A stretch of DNA of 64,000 nt, from the NCBI GenBank assembly GCA_020310875.1, contig CM035430.1:105800376-105864375 (forward strand), read 5' to 3'. Each line of letters opens with the position of its first letter. Positions within the stretch are counted from its first letter, which is position 1. The translations under genes were made by a program, and so were the position numbers. This stretch comes from Ceratopteris richardii (Eukaryota; Streptophyta; Polypodiopsida; Polypodiales; Pteridaceae). Below the pieces are notes generated by a model. It was not told the origin of the DNA. It did not search any database and saw nothing but the letters and a program-made list of their open reading frames with translations. Below, piece after piece: positions 63,080 through 64,000 of this stretch.

Positions 63080-63874
63080 TTAGTAGGTGGGCATGGATTT
63101 ACAACTGGGGTCCGGGGGTTTATTACAAGTTTTAGGTTGCCAAATGTAGTGGATGGGCTTTGATCTTGATTTTGTGGAGACTCTGAAGAGTTTGATAGGG
63201 GTATCTGCTTGAAGATGAGGATTTTTAGGGATCCATTTACAAGTGATTCGACTAGTGCTCATGGAAGAATATGTGTCCGTGCATGATGCATAAGATCGGG
63301 CCTCAGAAGTTCGAGTGAGTGAAACATGTTGTACAGGGTTTGGCCTTGGTGTAGCTATTTGAGCCCGCAAGCAAGCCTTAGGCACCCAGATTTGTCGTGA
63401 TTGTGGGCTGGCCTTCATTGACTTCTTGGGTACCCAAATAGACTTCACTTTCGCAGAAGAACTTATGAAAGACTTCTTATTAGAGTCGTGTTGTTGACTG
63501 CTAATAAGAGGTTTTGGTCGTGGGGTCGGCTTGGTCTGAACAGGGTATTCGCCTTTTCGCCTCCATACTTGCTTCCATGGCTGAAACAATATGCTTTGCT
63601 CCTTTTTTTGGCATTTAGTATCGGTAATGTTCTGCTTCTTCTGTATTTGATCTGCCGTGGGTTGTTGCAACCTTCTGGTCTTTGGAAAAGAAGGGAGTTC
63701 CGTCCTCTCCCTGGCTCCGTTGTTGAGATTAGCCTCTTTCTGCATCATACAGTTTTGGACAAAAATAGCATTGTCAACTTCATGTGCGCCCCTGGAAGGA
63801 CCAGGAGTTTGTGCCTTGCCTAGTTCCTTGAGTGCCTCATATTCCAATTCAACTGTAATTCGGCTATGATCTAC
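63080..63874 (-). CDS. IWVPK-repeat tail of Gypsy element 2
   Basis: An open stretch of about 264 codons from just after the TAG at 63875-63877 to a stop at 63080-63082. It is disordered and basic, with LPSFPK, then SIWVPKKS, RQIWVPKA, CKWIPKN and YIWQPKT spaced about 20-60 residues apart. It is in the same frame as the second protease upstream. No start codon is obvious near its beginning, so it may be reached by readthrough of the TAG or by splicing. Confidence 0.6.
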   Translation of the reverse strand, partial: VDHSRITVELEYEALKELGKAQTPGPSRGAHEVDNAIFVQNCMMQKEANLNNGARERTELPSFPKTRRLQQPTADQIQKKQNITDTKCQKKEQSILFQPWKQVWRRKGEYPVQTKPTPRPKPLISSQQHDSNKKSFISSSAKVKSIWVPKKSMKASPQSRQIWVPKACLRAQIATPRPNPVQHVSLTRTSEARSYASCTDTYSSMSTSRITCKWIPKNPHLQADTPIKLFRVSTKSRSKPIHYIWQPKTCNKPPDPSCKSMPTY

Positions 63875-64000
63875 CTATACCTGAAGAAGTCCACTTCTTA
63901 GGTTGAGGTTGACTGCATGATCATAGATCCAGTCCTGACCCAAGACAAGAGGCTCAGTGAGGTCCTCATCTTGACACACTAGCACTTTGACTGTCATCAC
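63875..64000 (-). CDS. Second retropepsin of element 2, C-terminal end (partial)
   Basis: The frame enters from the window edge with VMTVKVLVCQDEDLTEP, then LVLGQDWIYDHAVNLNLRSG, and ends at TAG 63875-63877. It matches DVTMTAKLLVCHDDDLIEPL and LILGQDWLYDHSVDLNLRQG of element 1. The catalytic DSG lies beyond 64000. Confidence 0.85.
   Translation of the reverse strand: MMTVKVLVCQDEDLTEPLVLGQDWIYDHAVNLNLRSGLLQV

Larger units (their letters stand above)
55815..64000 (-). mobile_element. Second Ty3/Gypsy element (element 2), 3' part, runs off the window
   Basis: 3' LTR at 55815-56425, purine tract, ORF3 (split by an insertion), Trp-Pro-Lys tail and the end of a post-integrase retropepsin, in the same order and orientation as element 1. 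Gag, RT and integrase lie beyond 64000. The proteins are clearly homologous but well diverged from element 1, so this is a second family of one lineage rather than a recent sister copy. Its ORF3 is open apart from the insertion. Confidence 0.92.

Overview
The window looks like repeat-rich nuclear DNA of a land plant. The evidence is nested Ty3/Gypsy and Ty1/Copia LTR retrotransposons with plant-type tRNA primer sites, long (TA)n and (CA)n microsatellites, a PPR-repeat fragment, a fragment of a plant PMP22-type peroxisomal membrane protein gene, and stop codons of the kind left by decay of methylated cytosines. A large-genome plant such as a fern is possible, but the sequence alone does not fix the species. 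I see no intact host gene.

Layout. 1-4120: unassigned DNA, a (TA)n tract, two CA/TA-rich blocks and a decayed spliced gene (2871-3654, minus strand). 4121-21469: a full-length 17.35-kb Ty3/Gypsy element on the minus strand, with 647-bp LTRs, target duplication CCTTA, a tRNA-Asp primer site and a purine tract. 21475-26343: old repeats, a PPR fragment and one unrecognised 273-residue reading frame. 26344-36142: a non-autonomous Copia-type element (duplication GAGTT) whose leader holds a second, younger element at 27078-32925 on the minus strand (duplication GAATT). 36143-50000: remains of another Gypsy pol, tandemly duplicated as a unit of about 3.3 kb. The first unit is broken by the Copia elements and by a 1-kb segment carrying the PMP22 fragment. 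38575-43729: a young Copia element, complete except for four in-frame stops. 50126-51175: Copia fragments in opposed orientation. 51176-55814: no recognisable gene. 55815-64000: the 3' two-thirds or so of a second Gypsy element of the same lineage as the first, with ORF3 split by a 2.14-kb solo-LTR-like insertion.

The most interesting content is the shared plan of the two Gypsy elements. The polyprotein of element 1 is one frame of about 3,070 codons: gag with short-spaced zinc knuckles, a first retropepsin, RT, RNase H, two consecutive HHCC zinc-binding modules, integrase, a second retropepsin after integrase, and a tail with repeated Ile-Trp-Val-Pro-Lys motifs. A separate third reading frame of about 1,430-1,500 codons lies between pol and the 3' LTR. 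It encodes an N-terminal globular block, a proline-rich linker, a long coiled coil and a conserved C-terminal block. Element 2 independently shows the second protease, the Trp-Pro-Lys tail and the third frame, so these are lineage features. The leader of element 1 also holds about 27 copies of a CpG-rich TCGCGATGG repeat.

Nearly all reading-frame damage in the elements is point nonsense (TAG, TGA, TAA), with few frameshifts. Where the two Gypsy elements can be aligned, three stops replace Gln or Arg, as expected from C-to-T change in CAG and CGA.
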